DNA of 64,000 bases from NCBI RefSeq assembly GCF_016864575.1, contig NZ_CP044127.1, positions 434,001 through 498,000 on the forward strand, read 5' to 3'. Positions within the stretch are counted from its first letter, which is position 1. Every line of letters starts with the position of its first letter. Positions 1-8,342 of the stretch are shown here, piece by piece. Both the position numbers and the translations under genes were made by a program. The stretch comes from Rhizobium sp. BG4. GTDB lineage: Bacteria > Pseudomonadota > Alphaproteobacteria > Rhizobiales > Rhizobiaceae. Below the pieces are notes generated by a model. It had not been told where the DNA came from and searched no databases. It worked only from the letters and a program-made list of their open reading frames with translations.

Positions 1-878
1 ACGATCAGATGAACATGCCGACCGGCAGCGATGGCTCGGACACGACGGGCAAGCTCATGGAGAAGATGCTCCTCGCTGTCGTCCTTGATAGCGTGTACGG
101 CATCCAGCCGCAGCCCGTCGAGCCTGAATTCCTTGATCCAGTAAACCGCGTTCTGGATGAGGAATTCGCGAACTGCTCTTGATCCGTCACCGTCATAATT
201 GACCCCGTTGCCCCACGGGGTCTTGTGGCTCTCGGTAAACAGCGGTGCGTAGTTCGGAAGATAGTTCCCATCCGGCCCGAAGTGGTTGTAGACAACGTCG
301 AGGAAGACGCCAATGCCGCGTTCGTGTGCAGCATCGACCAGTGCCATCAGGTCTTCGGGGCGGCCATAGGTGCTGTCCGGCGCGTAAGGGAGAACACCAT
401 CATAGCCCCAGTTGTACCGGCCGGGAAAATCGCTGATCGGCATGATCTGGATGGCGGTTACACCAAAAGCTGCCAAGTGATCGAGCTTGGTGATCGCGGC
501 CGCGAAAGTTCCCTCCGATGTGAAAGAGCCGACATGCAGCTCGTAGATCACCATCTCTCCCCAAGGACGGCCTGTCCAGGCATCGGTCTTCCAGCGATGT
601 CGTGACAGATCGATGATCTCACTCGGCCCATGCACGTCCTGAGGCTGGTATCGCGAGCCCGGATTCGGCACCTCCAATCCATCCGGCAAGACGAAGGTGT
701 AGAGGGCACCGGGCCTGACACCATTCACGCGACAGCGATGCCACCCGTCTGCCTGCCGCTCCATCAGCTGCGGCTGAAGACCTTCCAGGTCGACCAGAAC
801 TCTGTCTTTCAAAGGCGCCCATAGCCGAAACTCGACACCATCCTCATAGATCAGCGGGCCGAACGCGTATTCGATCAC
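1..878 (-). CDS. treZ: Malto-oligosyltrehalose trehalohydrolase, 3' end cut by window edge
   Basis: Releases trehalose from maltooligosyl-trehalose made by TreY; cytoplasmic GH13 enzyme. The first 292 residues are visible. An N-terminal beta-sandwich (about 1-90, beginning EYAFGPLIYEDGVEFRLWAP) is followed by the GH13 barrel with the motifs YELHVGSFT, DVVYNHFGPDGNY and DGLRLDAVHAI, whose Asp at about 259 is the nucleophile. The acid/base Glu and the C-terminal domain lie outside the window. The start is GTG: in-frame TAG lies just upstream, the nearby ATG codons are out of frame, and AGGA sits at suitable spacing. A GGAAC-N17-GTT promoter lies 180 nt upstream. Its partner treY is 32 kb away, which is unusual because the two are commonly adjacent. 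Confidence 0.93.
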   Translation of the reverse strand, partial: MIEYAFGPLIYEDGVEFRLWAPLKDRVLVDLEGLQPQLMERQADGWHRCRVNGVRPGALYTFVLPDGLEVPNPGSRYQPQDVHGPSEIIDLSRHRWKTDAWTGRPWGEMVIYELHVGSFTSEGTFAAAITKLDHLAAFGVTAIQIMPISDFPGRYNWGYDGVLPYAPDSTYGRPEDLMALVDAAHERGIGVFLDVVYNHFGPDGNYLPNYAPLFTESHKTPWGNGVNYDGDGSRAVREFLIQNAVYWIKEFRLDGLRLDAVHAIKDDSEEHLLHELARRVRAIAAGRHVHLI

Positions 879-1027
879 GACATCATCCTATCTTGTGAAT
901 TCATAGCTCCGGCAGGGTGACCTGATCTCATCCGACAACATGCGGGTGGCGAACCTGACATCGCCCAAGACGGCACCAAGCTCCGTATGCCAGCGGCCTT
1001 GGCGGATAAGTTTATCGATGGAAGCAT
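875..1027 (-). CDS. Possible 50-codon leader ORF coupled to treZ
   Basis: Between the stress promoter and treZ an ATG with GGAG six bases upstream opens a 50-codon frame. Its TGA overlaps the treZ GTG start (GTGA), an arrangement typical of translational coupling. The peptide (MLPSINLSAKAAGIRS...) matches nothing I recognise. A competing frame over the same DNA reads GRWHTELGAVLGDVRFATRM and looks more protein-like but has no start codon, so this could instead be a decayed gene tail. Confidence 0.28.
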   Translation of the reverse strand: MLPSINLSAKAAGIRSLVPSWAMSGSPPACCRMRSGHPAGAMNSQDRMMS

Positions 1028-1057
1028 TCAGGTCTCCAGGACTGCGAGCGGACTTAC

Positions 1058-1082
1058 AACTAGAAGCACGGATCGAAGTTCC
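1058..1082 (-). promoter_or_regulatory. EcfG/RpoE2-type promoter for treZ
   Basis: On the minus strand GGAAC, 17 nt, GTT. It lies 180 nt before the treZ start and is the only such motif on this strand upstream of the gene. Confidence 0.7.
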
Positions 1083-1258
1083 ACGACGGGACTGTCCGTA
1101 CGGTCAAGAACGTTAAGAAGCTGAATGCGCGGCTCTGGTTGCAACGGCGGCGGATGGGGGAAAGACATACCGTTTTTCATCGTCATGGCGGGGCGCGACG
1201 GGCGACATCTTGAGCTCAAGCGCTGAAAAGATGCGTGGGATGCGGCCGTCAAAGTTAC

Positions 1259-1283
1259 GGAACAAATGCTTCGAACACGCATT
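1259..1283 (+). promoter_or_regulatory. Weak EcfG-like promoter candidate before the DUF892 gene
   Basis: GGAAC followed by 18 nt and TT, with A instead of the usual G before TT. It lies about 80 nt upstream of a gene whose family often belongs to the general stress response. Weaker match than the others in this window. Confidence 0.3.
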
Positions 1284-1364
1284 GTTTTTTCGATCTCTGC
1301 AACCGGCGGCGCCGCCACGGGCGGAGCAGCACGCGCCAGAAAGCTGGCCGACAAGGAGGATATT

Positions 1365-1877
1365 ATGGCAACGAATTCGACCAAGACACTCGACGATCTC
1401 TTTCTCGACACCCTCAAGGATATCTATTTCGCGGAAAAACAGATCCTGAAAGCTCTGCCGAAGATGGCGCGCGCTGCGCAATCCGAGGAAGGCAAGGCTG
1501 GCTTCCTTCAGCATCGTGATGAAACACAGGGCCAGATCGACCGCCTGGAGCAGGTGTTCGAGATCCTTGGCAAGCCCGCGCGCGGCAAGACCTGCGAAGC
1601 CATCCAGGGCATTATTTCCGAGGGCGAAGAGATCATGGAAGAATTCAAGGGATCGCCTGCTCTCGACGCTGGTCTCATTTCGTCGGCTCAGGCTGTTGAA
1701 CACTATGAGATCGCACGCTATGGCACCTTGATCGCATGGGCCAAGCAGCTTGGCCTAAAGGACGCCGTTGCCCTGCTGGAGGCTAATCTTCAGGAGGAGG
1801 AAGCAACTGATCAGAAGTTGACGCACCTCGCCGAGGCGCAGGCCAATCCTAAGGGCAAAGGTTCCAAAGCTGCTTAA
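1365..1877 (+). CDS. Ferritin-like DUF892 (YciE/YciF family) stress protein
   Basis: A 170 aa all-helical protein beginning MATNSTKTLDDLFLDTLKDI and containing YFAEKQILKALPKMA, the signature of the DUF892 ferritin-like family. Paired acidic and His residues (AEKQ, HRDETQGQIDRLE, EHYEIARYG, EEEATDQKL) fit a four-helix bundle di-iron site. Homologues are induced by osmotic or oxidative stress; their exact chemistry is not settled. The start is set by AAGGAGG eight bases before the ATG; longer in-frame extensions upstream have no ribosome site. The gene ends in a strong terminator, so it is monocistronic. A weak stress-promoter match lies upstream. Confidence 0.9.
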   Translation: MATNSTKTLDDLFLDTLKDIYFAEKQILKALPKMARAAQSEEGKAGFLQHRDETQGQIDRLEQVFEILGKPARGKTCEAIQGIISEGEEIMEEFKGSPALDAGLISSAQAVEHYEIARYGTLIAWAKQLGLKDAVALLEANLQEEEATDQKLTHLAEAQANPKGKGSKAA

Positions 1878-1896
1878 TTTGGGCAGTTTCGCCGAG

Positions 1897-1929
1897 AAGG
1901 CCGCCTCGTGAGGCGGCCTTTTCCTTTTT
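1897..1929 (+). terminator. Rho-independent terminator after the DUF892 gene
   Basis: Perfect 10 bp stem AAGGCCGCCT/AGGCGGCCTT with a CGTG loop, followed by TTCCTTTTT. Confidence 0.85.
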
Positions 1930-1986
1930 ACGCAACCTTGACAGCAGCGTTAGTAACGGACCGTCCCAATTCAAAGGAACTGAGAG

Positions 1987-2910
1987 ATGGAATGGCAAGG
2001 CAGACGTCAGTCTCAAAACGTCGAGGATCGCCAAGGCGAAAGCGGCGGGCTCAACGATAGTGCATTCGGTCGGGGCGGCGGGTTCACCTTGCCGATCGGA
2101 CGCCGCGGTGGCGGGCTGAGCATCGGCACGATCATTTTTCTCGTCGTGATCTACTTGGTTTTCAAAGCAATGGGCGTCGACCTTCTTCAGGTGCTGGGGG
2201 AAGCCAACTCTGACGGATCGGGATACGAGCAAAGCGAGCGTCAGAACGCGGGGGCGGGGCAGACCCCTGCCAGCGACCAGATGACAGCATTTATGAAGAC
2301 AGTCCTTGCAGAGACTGAAGATACCTGGCAGGGCATTTTTCAGTCACAAGGCCTTTCGTATGAGGATCCGAAGCTTGTACTCTTCCGAGATCAGACGGAA
2401 TCCGCCTGCGGCGCGGCGTCGGCTGCGACCGGGCCGTTTTACTGCCCTGAAGACCGGAAAGTCTATCTTGATACCGCCTTCTTCGAGGAACTCAGCAATC
2501 GCTTCGGCGCCATCGGTGATTTCGCTGAAGCATACGTGGTGGCTCACGAGATTGGGCACCATGTACAGAACCAGCTCGGCATTCTCCCGAAGTTCAACCA
2601 AGCCCGAGAACAGATGAGCGAAAGCGATGCGAACAAGATGTCGATCCGCGTCGAGCTTCAGGCGGACTGCTTTGCGGGTATCTGGGGGAAATACACACAG
2701 CAGAAAGGCATCCTCGATGCAGGCGACACAGAAGAGGCTTTGAACGCCGCACAGCAGATCGGTGACGACACACTGCAAAAGCGCACGCAGGGCTATGTCG
2801 TGCCGGACAGCTTCAACCACGGCACCTCCGCTCAACGTGTAAAATGGTTCAAGCGAGGGTTCGACAGCGGTCAACTTTCATCTTGCGACACCTTTTCTGG
2901 ACCAGTCTGA
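1987..2910 (+). CDS. Neutral zinc metallopeptidase, YpfJ family
   Basis: A 307 aa membrane-anchored putative metalloprotease (Zn_peptidase family, relatives of E. coli YpfJ). The N-terminus is Gly/Arg-rich and cytoplasmic, then one membrane segment at about 46-62 (IGTIIFLVVIYLVFKAMGV), then a periplasmic domain. The zinc motif HEIGHH starts at residue 187, and the third ligand probably lies in the ELQADCFAG motif further on. Family members also keep the AYVVAHEIGHHVQN and GIWGKY blocks seen here. AAGGAA precedes the ATG at normal spacing. Substrate unknown. No stress-type promoter was found in front. Confidence 0.9.
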   Translation: MEWQGRRQSQNVEDRQGESGGLNDSAFGRGGGFTLPIGRRGGGLSIGTIIFLVVIYLVFKAMGVDLLQVLGEANSDGSGYEQSERQNAGAGQTPASDQMTAFMKTVLAETEDTWQGIFQSQGLSYEDPKLVLFRDQTESACGAASAATGPFYCPEDRKVYLDTAFFEELSNRFGAIGDFAEAYVVAHEIGHHVQNQLGILPKFNQAREQMSESDANKMSIRVELQADCFAGIWGKYTQQKGILDAGDTEEALNAAQQIGDDTLQKRTQGYVVPDSFNHGTSAQRVKWFKRGFDSGQLSSCDTFSGPV

Positions 2911-3011
2911 TGCAAAATTGCCTGAGATCGTCGTCAAGTGATCGTCCGCAAAAGCCGGTTCCTGCCATCGCAAGCTAAGGGGGGTCAGTGCTCCTGCTTG
3001 TCGGCCGTGAC

Positions 3012-3483
3012 TTAAAGGTCTGAGGATGAACCTTCTGTGATCTTTTCCATTGTGTCGAAAACCTCATCGGGCGTGACGTCTTGCTGGAGCTCTTCGATCT
3101 CGTGCTTCCTCTAGGTCGAGGCCAAGCTTGTCGGCGATCGCGGCGACCATTGTCAGAAGCTGTGTCGTCTCATGTTCGGCAAGCAGCGAAATTTGCAAAT
3201 TGAGGTCCGCCCTTTTGTCGTCTGCCTCTGCCATGCGATTCTGGCTGATCATGACAAAGGTCGAGATGAAGATCGCCTCCACCGACGCCACCATTGCCAG
3301 AATGACCAGAGAAGGGTCAAAAGCGGGAAGAAGCGGAAACACCTGTACATTGATCAGGGTCCACCCGCCGAACAGGACCGCGTGGGGGTAGACGAAGATC
3401 ATGGACCCGGCGAAGCGAGTAATCGCTGCTGCCGCGCGGTCCTGGAAGGACGCCGCGCGGGCCTCCTGGCGCCGTCTCAGCAA
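3012..3483 (-). pseudogene. DUF1003 membrane protein, frameshifted
   Basis: DUF1003 family: two membrane segments around VYPHAVLFGGWTLINVQVF and LVILAMVASVEAIFISTFVM, then the conserved FVMISQNRMAEADDKRADLN. The main frame ends at 3064 with a non-family tail. Shifting one base near 3105-3112 restores the usual C-terminus (IEELQQDVTPDEVFDTMEKI) ending at TAA 3012-3014. One extra G in GAGGAAG would explain this. The 5' end is also poor: the frame opens on TTG with an in-frame stop close upstream and no good ribosome site, and the expected start of the protein seems to lie in another frame. Probably inactive, unless the extra base is a sequencing error. Confidence 0.75.
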
Positions 3484-3596
3484 AAAAGGGCTTTAACGAG
3501 CACCGGTCGCGCATGCAACCCGGTCTTCGATGCGCCGCGATCAGCCTCGGATGAGGTTGCCATGGAAGCTCTTTGCTCGCACTCGAGCTCGCGCAA

Positions 3597-3629
3597 GAGG
3601 GCGCTTGACCAACAATGGGAAGCGCCCTC
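3597..3629 (-). terminator. Hairpin, likely terminator of glsB-like gene
   Basis: Perfect 10 bp inverted repeat GAGGGCGCTT/AAGCGCCCTC around a 13 nt loop, 65 nt past the glsB-like stop. The following tract is short in T, so termination is inferred from position and stem strength. Confidence 0.45.
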
Positions 3630-3693
3630 GTTCGGTTCGATGATCGTAGTCAGGTACAGTCTGGAACCTCAGTGAAAATCTGCGTGAGGCCGA

Positions 3694-3951
3694 TCAAGCG
3701 GTCCGCCTGACCATTCGCGCCAGAGCGATCAAAATACAGGCACCGATAAAGCCAGCGATCAGGTAGCCCAGCCAGCCGCCGAGGACGACGCCGAAAAGCG
3801 AGAGAATGAAGTTGGCGACAATAGCTCCGACGATACCCAGAATGATGTTCATGATGACGCCCATGTTGCTCTTCATGAACATCTCTGCGAGCCATCCGGC
3901 AATGCCGCCGATGATGATTGCCGCGATCCAGCCAATGCCTGCGTCTTCCAT
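3694..3951 (-). CDS. GlsB/YeaQ/YmgE family stress-response membrane protein
   Basis: An 85 aa inner-membrane protein (transglycosylase-associated protein family). Three hydrophobic segments: about 7-25 (IGWIAAIIIGGIAGWLAEMF), 30-50 (MGVIMNIILGIVGAIVANFI) and 55-78. The Gly-spaced pattern GGIAGWLAE...GIIMNIILGIVGA is the family signature. Many homologues are under general stress control. The ATG at 3951 is chosen because GGGGAAG precedes it and the family starts there; upstream in-frame sequence is not family-like. A GGAAC-N17-GTT promoter sits about 60 nt upstream. Confidence 0.9.
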   Translation of the reverse strand: MEDAGIGWIAAIIIGGIAGWLAEMFMKSNMGVIMNIILGIVGAIVANFILSLFGVVLGGWLGYLIAGFIGACILIALARMVRRTA

Positions 3952-4009
3952 GGAGACTTCCCCTTCGATGAGATTGATATGAGCTTCCAAACGCCGGAAG
4001 CAGGCACTT

Positions 4010-4034
4010 AACATCAGCGGAGACATTTTGTTCC
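4010..4034 (-). promoter_or_regulatory. EcfG/RpoE2-type promoter for the glsB-like gene
   Basis: Minus strand GGAAC, 17 nt, GTT, about 60 nt before the ATG at 3951. Confidence 0.8.
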
Positions 4035-4196
4035 GCGACATGGATTGACGCTCACAACCGCGCCTCCGCGACCGCGGCTGCCACCAACACCTGGCGACGC
4101 GGAAGCGCCTTCTGAAGGCAAGGAACTTTCCCGTCTCTGGCATTAGAACTTCTCGACGGCAGGCAGGTTTCAGACCGCCCGATCGCCATCTGCGGA

Positions 4197-4412
4197 TTGA
4201 CGGCCGGTGCCGAGGGAAGATCTCTTCCCAAGTCGAGACCCTTGAAAGTCTCCAGACCCAACGATCTCCTGAAGGCATTGAGAGAGAGCCTTGGAATGCA
4301 AAAAGATAGTGGCGGCAAGCCCAAGGCTGCAAATGCCAATTCTGGCAAAAGGAAGCCCGCAGCAAGCTCGGCTAAATCCGAAGGCAAATCCACTCGGAAG
4401 AAGGAGAGCTGA
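4197..4412 (+). pseudogene. Probable C-terminal tail of a first ku gene
   Basis: A 71-codon frame ending ...SRPNDLLKALRESLG followed by a Lys/Ser/Ala-rich tail (GKRKPAASSAKSEGKSTRKKES). This resembles the basic tail that follows the short conserved helix at the end of bacterial Ku proteins. It stops two bases before the ATG of a second, recognisable ku. Rhizobia often carry adjacent ku genes, so this is best read as the remnant of an upstream copy whose body is lost. Assignment rests on position and tail composition. Confidence 0.5.
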
Positions 4413-4414
4413 TC

Positions 4415-5148
4415 ATGGCACCACGTCGTCCATACTGGAGGGGCTATCTAAAACTGTCGCTCGTGACTTGCCCCGTAGCGATGGTGCCAGCGACCTCCGA
4501 GAGCGGGAAGGTGCGATCCACACAATCAATCAAGGAACCGGGAACCGCGTCGTGTCCCAATTTGTCGACAGCGTTACCGGCAAGCGGGTCAAGGACGCAG
4601 ATGAGGCGAGAGCATACGAGCGTGGCGAGGAAGACTACATCATTCTGACCGACGACGATTTGCAAGCTGTCGAGCTGGAGACCGTTCGAACAATTGATAT
4701 CGAGACATTCGTGTCTAGGGACAAGATCGAATGAATCTATCTCGACACGCCCTACTATTTAACCGCAAACGAGAAAATTGGTGATGAGGCATTTGCCGTC
4801 ATTCGCGAGGCTATGAAGGCACGAGACGTTGTGGGCGTTTCGCGCGTGGTGCTCGGTCGTCGAGAGCGAGCCGTAATCCTTGAAGCCCGTGGAGATGGCA
4901 TTATCGTCTGGACACTGCGGTTCGGTGACGAAGTCCGGGCCGAAGGTGACTATTTTGACGGTACCTACAAGCCTGCGCAGGCCGAAGCTGAAGCTCATTG
5001 CCGACAAAAGAAGGCTACGAAACCCCCACACGGATCCGGGACCGAGAGCAAAAAAGACAACGATCAGAAGTCCAGCAACGTCGTTGACATCATGGATGCG
5101 CTGAGGAAGTCCGTGCAGAAAGAACTAAGGGTGAAAGCGGACCGATAA
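4415..5148 (+). pseudogene. Non-homologous end-joining protein Ku, broken
   Basis: The start MAPRRPYWRGYLKLSLVTCP is typical of rhizobial Ku, which binds DNA ends and recruits LigD. Three lesions are visible. A single base is missing near 4510-4516, so KVR-FHTIN continues in another frame. A TGA at 4732-4734 stands where the family has Trp (RDKIE*IYLDTPYY). About 40 residues are missing in the distal part between GDYFDG and NVVDIMDALRKS. AAGGAGAG precedes the ATG. No ligD is present in the window. Certainly non-functional as read. Confidence 0.85.
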
Positions 5149-5319
5149 AGGCTAGCCGGTCATGGACTCTGTGCCGCTTCGCTACCCATTGCAGCCCGTT
5201 GTTAGTCAACACGCAGGCTCTGGAAATGATGGCTTCGAGTACTTATCTGGGATCAGGCATCTTCGTCTTCGAACGAAGTCGCAGCGGCACTGCAACACCC
5301 CACAGACTGGAGAACGTCC

Positions 5320-5481
5320 ATGGCTAACGCCAATGTCAAATCTGCGTCGGAGAAACCTTACGATGCAGTCACGCTCGCCAAGAAGCATCGGATATCTTTG
5401 GAGGACGCCAAAATAATCCTCGATGAACATGGCGACAACCGGAAGCTTGCCGACAAGGCGGCAAGGCGTATCGCGGCCTGA
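5320..5481 (+). CDS. Small DUF3606-like helical protein
   Basis: A 53 aa protein beginning MANANVKSASEKPYDAVTLA. The core AKKHRISLEDAKIILDEHGDNRKLADKAAR has the layout of DUF3606-type helix-turn-helix-like peptides (alternating Lys-rich helices, a short turn, DNRxKADxAA ending) and resembles the clear DUF3606 protein at 54774. Monocistronic. I see no stress promoter in front. Function unknown. Confidence 0.6.
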   Translation: MANANVKSASEKPYDAVTLAKKHRISLEDAKIILDEHGDNRKLADKAARRIAA

Positions 5482-6136
5482 AAGGCGAGGACTTAGATGA
5501 ACCGTTCGCATGACCAGACCCGCCGTGTTCCACTGACGAGCGCTTAGCGTAGCGCTATGTCATCGATCAGGCAGTTTCGGATGCAGCGAAAGCTCGGAAG
5601 CGCATGGCTGGGAGGCGACCATCGTCTTCATCTCGCGTCGTGTCGGATCTGGAGCGTCTAAAGCTCATTCCCGAAGAAACTATTGCCGGGCGACCTGTGC
5701 TGAGGTTCGTCGGGGCCGACACGTAATTGCTGGCCGTCTGAGCTTCCACCTCCACGGGCGCAGCCACCGAGCGAAATTGCCAGAGTTCGAACATGGCGAT
5801 TTATTCTTGCCACCGCTCTTCTGAAAGCCAGTGTGCTGATGGCTCGCGCCACGTGGGTTTGACCAGTTGCCGCCCTAACAGCCGTGTGCGCAATCGAACG
5901 CTTCAAGGCAATGCCCTAATATTCGGGCCACCAGGCTGCTACAGCGTCCATTTCATTTGTCGCCTGTAGAGCGTCTGACGGCCAGTGGTGCCCCGGTGCG
6001 TCTTGCGCACAGCTGAGAGACGACGCACCTTCCTTTCCCTTGAAGCCCTTTGCCCCGTTTCTCTTGAGTCCTACTGCCTAACTGCGGCTTGCAGCCCAAT
6101 CTTGAGCTTGCTCAATTCCAGCCGCTAGGCAGCGTT
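5482..6136. other. Gene-poor stretch
   Basis: No convincing gene. A short plus-strand frame around 5604-5725 (SRVVSDLERLKLIPEETIAG) has protein-like composition and may be the end of a decayed gene, but I cannot name it. Confidence 0.4.
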
Positions 6137-6349
6137 ATGTCAATCGTCACTCTCCTTTCCCTGGATGATGCCAAGATCGACGTGGTCATGAATACTGTTT
6201 GCGCGTGGTGCCGACTTCAAGGCTACGACATCCATAGCGACACAGGAAAAGGCGCTTTGGAAATTGCGGTTTCGATGGCGCTAGGTGATACTTGGGACGC
6301 TGCATCATTCAGTGAGCGCTTTTTTGACCGGCTTGGTGCCCGTTCTTAA
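6137..6349 (+). CDS. Small hypothetical protein
   Basis: A 70 aa cytoplasmic protein, MSIVTLLSLDDAKIDVVMNT..., ending FSERFFDRLGARS. The sequence is acidic with regular spacing of hydrophobic residues and has two Cys in NTVCAWCRLQG. It matches no family I can name. The ATG at 6137 is preferred over an in-frame start 48 nt upstream because the extension is not protein-like; neither has a strong ribosome site. The next 445 nt hold no supported gene. Confidence 0.5.
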   Translation: MSIVTLLSLDDAKIDVVMNTVCAWCRLQGYDIHSDTGKGALEIAVSMALGDTWDAASFSERFFDRLGARS

Positions 6350-6794
6350 CAAGCTCGTGCAGGCGCCACGATCTCTAAGGCCATCCAAAGGGCACTACTG
6401 TAAACCTCGCCATGCTTTGAGCGCCCTTTGGCAACTGCGCATTAGAAGCCGGTAATGTTCGCCGTTGCGGAAACGACCGCGATTTCCTGCGCTGTCATTC
6501 CTGCCGCGGCGCTGCTTCCCCACTTTGATATCTACGGTCACAGCGTGCCTCCTAGTCCTTTTGACTGAAGGTGTTTCCGAATATGTTCGCAGCTCGGATC
6601 GTGTTAGCGACGGTGAGCGCGCGTTGCTGGTGCAGTAGCCACAGAGTGAAATGTCGGGGATCTCAGTCCGTAACCTGCCCAAGTCCCGTAAAGCTCAATT
6701 AAGATCGGAGCGTAAGGCACTCAACAACACATGCGATATTGACATCCGATCATCTACACATGACAACGAAATTGCCAAACAGGGGAGAACGCCA

Positions 6795-7208
6795 ATGGCC
6801 GACGAAAGCAATCCCAGCTCCGCACCAGCAGACGCGGTAGTGTCACCGGAAGCCCCGGTAAAAAAGAAGCGCGCACCGCGCGTTAAAAAGGTGGAGGCGA
6901 AAGCCGCCCCAACGATCGCGGAGCCGGCGAAGAAAAATCGCGGCGGTCGCCCGAAGCGTGCCGAGGCTCCTGCAGTACCTGAAGTCGTCAGCACCCCTAC
7001 GACCCGAGCTAAGCGCACATCGTCGCCATCCGCAGCAGGCAAGCGCGGTCCAAATCGCGCTTCCACGTCCGCGACTGCATCTCCGCTGGCGGACGATTTG
7101 GTAGATCTTCTTAAGCTTGAAGAGGAAAACCAGCGCCTACGCAAGTCGCTCGCCGAGAAGCTTCGCACTGAGAACTCCGATCTGCGTAAGCGTCTTGGCC
7201 TAAAGTAA
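6795..7208 (+). CDS. SyrB-like protein 1
   Basis: A 137 aa protein of the rhizobial SyrB-like group. Residues 1-95 are disordered and rich in Ala, Lys, Pro and Arg, with basic patches (VKKKRAPRVKK, AKKNRGGRPKRA) that resemble AT-hooks. The C-terminal 45 residues are a leucine-rich coiled coil (LVDLLKLEEENQRLRKSLAEK followed by RTENSDLRKRLGLK). SyrB of S. meliloti affects syrM expression; for most relatives the role is unproven, though they are annotated as transcription regulators. AGGGGAGAACGCC before ATG 6795 fixes the start; an in-frame extension upstream is unlike the family. A hairpin follows the stop. Confidence 0.85.
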   Translation: MADESNPSSAPADAVVSPEAPVKKKRAPRVKKVEAKAAPTIAEPAKKNRGGRPKRAEAPAVPEVVSTPTTRAKRTSSPSAAGKRGPNRASTSATASPLADDLVDLLKLEEENQRLRKSLAEKLRTENSDLRKRLGLK

Positions 7209-7217
7209 TCATCGCGC

Positions 7218-7249
7218 GATGGCGGACGGTTTGCTCCTTGTCCGCCATC
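7218..7249 (+). terminator. Hairpin after SyrB-like gene 1
   Basis: Perfect 10 bp inverted repeat GATGGCGGAC/GTCCGCCATC, 12 nt loop, nine bases past the stop codon. No T-run follows, so it may be an imperfect terminator or an mRNA 3' stabiliser. Confidence 0.55.
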
Positions 7250-7278
7250 GGGTAAACTGGATTCTAGAGAATCGTTCG

Positions 7279-7299
7279 CCGGATCGGTACCTGATCCGG
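7279..7299. repeat. Palindrome upstream of SyrB-like gene 2
   Basis: CCGGATC and GATCCGG flank a 7 nt centre containing GGTACC. It lies 47 nt before the ATG at 7346, a position suited to an operator. Confidence 0.5.
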
Positions 7300-7345
7300 T
7301 TTCTGCGCCGCGTACATTAGGCGTGTCAAGCGAGAGGGAACCTCG

Positions 7346-7921
7346 ATGTCGCCGTGGAACATCATCTCAAGATTCAGGTCCAAAAAGGACGTATCAAAGG
7401 CGAACGTCGTTTCGACAGTTTTGACCATCGGCTCCAAGGCCAGCTCTATGGAAGAGGATTTCGATGTTATAGCGGTTGCTCAGGTAAACGGTACGACAGC
7501 CCCGCCAAATCCTGACGCCAATCCTGTCCCCGTCATGACCAGTCCCGACGATCATGCAGTAAAACCCGTCGGCAGCCCGGCTGCGGAAGAGGTGGCTGTA
7601 GCGGAGGCCGAAGCGAAAGAATTTCCGGCAACTGCTCCGGCTAGCGAAATCTCCAACCCGCACGAGTCTAAGCGGCCGACCTACGATATCCGTGCGACCA
7701 AAAAGGCTCGAAAGGGACCCCGCATCACTTTAAAGGACAAAGAATCAGGGGCAAAAGTGCTACCGGCGACCCATATGCAGATCTCGGAGCAGGATGGCTA
7801 TTTGGACGCGGTCTACGGCTTGGACGATGACATCAAGCAACTGAGGGCAGCGCTCGCTCAAAAGCTCGAGACCCAGAACGGCCAATTAAGGAATATGCTT
7901 TCGCGTTTTGAGGGCAGCTGA
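7346..7921 (+). CDS. SyrB-like protein 2, divergent
   Basis: A 191 aa protein. The final 45 residues (YGLDDDIKQLRAALAQKLET then QNGQLRNMLSRFEGS) match the coiled-coil end of the SyrB-like group. The middle is disordered and rich in Ala, Pro and Glu, with a basic stretch around RATKKARKGPRITLKDKESG. The N-terminus MSPWNIISRFRSKKD differs from protein 1. AGGGAA precedes the ATG at good spacing. It follows SyrB-like protein 1 in the same direction, but the hairpin and palindrome between them suggest separate transcription. Function inferred only from family resemblance. Confidence 0.7.
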   Translation: MSPWNIISRFRSKKDVSKANVVSTVLTIGSKASSMEEDFDVIAVAQVNGTTAPPNPDANPVPVMTSPDDHAVKPVGSPAAEEVAVAEAEAKEFPATAPASEISNPHESKRPTYDIRATKKARKGPRITLKDKESGAKVLPATHMQISEQDGYLDAVYGLDDDIKQLRAALAQKLETQNGQLRNMLSRFEGS

Positions 7922-8342
7922 AAGTGCGATACCTCGAGTGGGAGAAGAAGCGTCGCTGCGAGTAAATCAGATAAACTGATTGACTGCCGCGTGGTGCAGA
8001 TGAATGCCGATGCATAGCCCGCCAGCTCTCGGGACGGACGGTATGAGGCAACCGGCGGATCTTTTGATACCCGGCGGCGCGATGGATGTATCTTTGGCTC
8101 GGTCTTCCCGAGGCATCCCGGCCCGAGCTATCTTGACATGACCAAGCTCCCGCACCCTTTGTTGATCACACACCCTTCGCGTCGTCCTCGCGCACGGCGC
8201 AGCTCAATGAGGTTGTTGTGAAGAACTTGGAAGTCTGTTCTCCTCAGGACTGGGCAGCAGGATGGCTCAACCTTCGGCACATACACTTCGGTTCGCTCCG
8301 CACGCCAGACTTGCGGTCGACAACGGTACACGGAATAGTCAC
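7922..8342. other. Gene-poor stretch
   Basis: No supported gene, strong hairpin or stress-type promoter seen. Confidence 0.4.
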
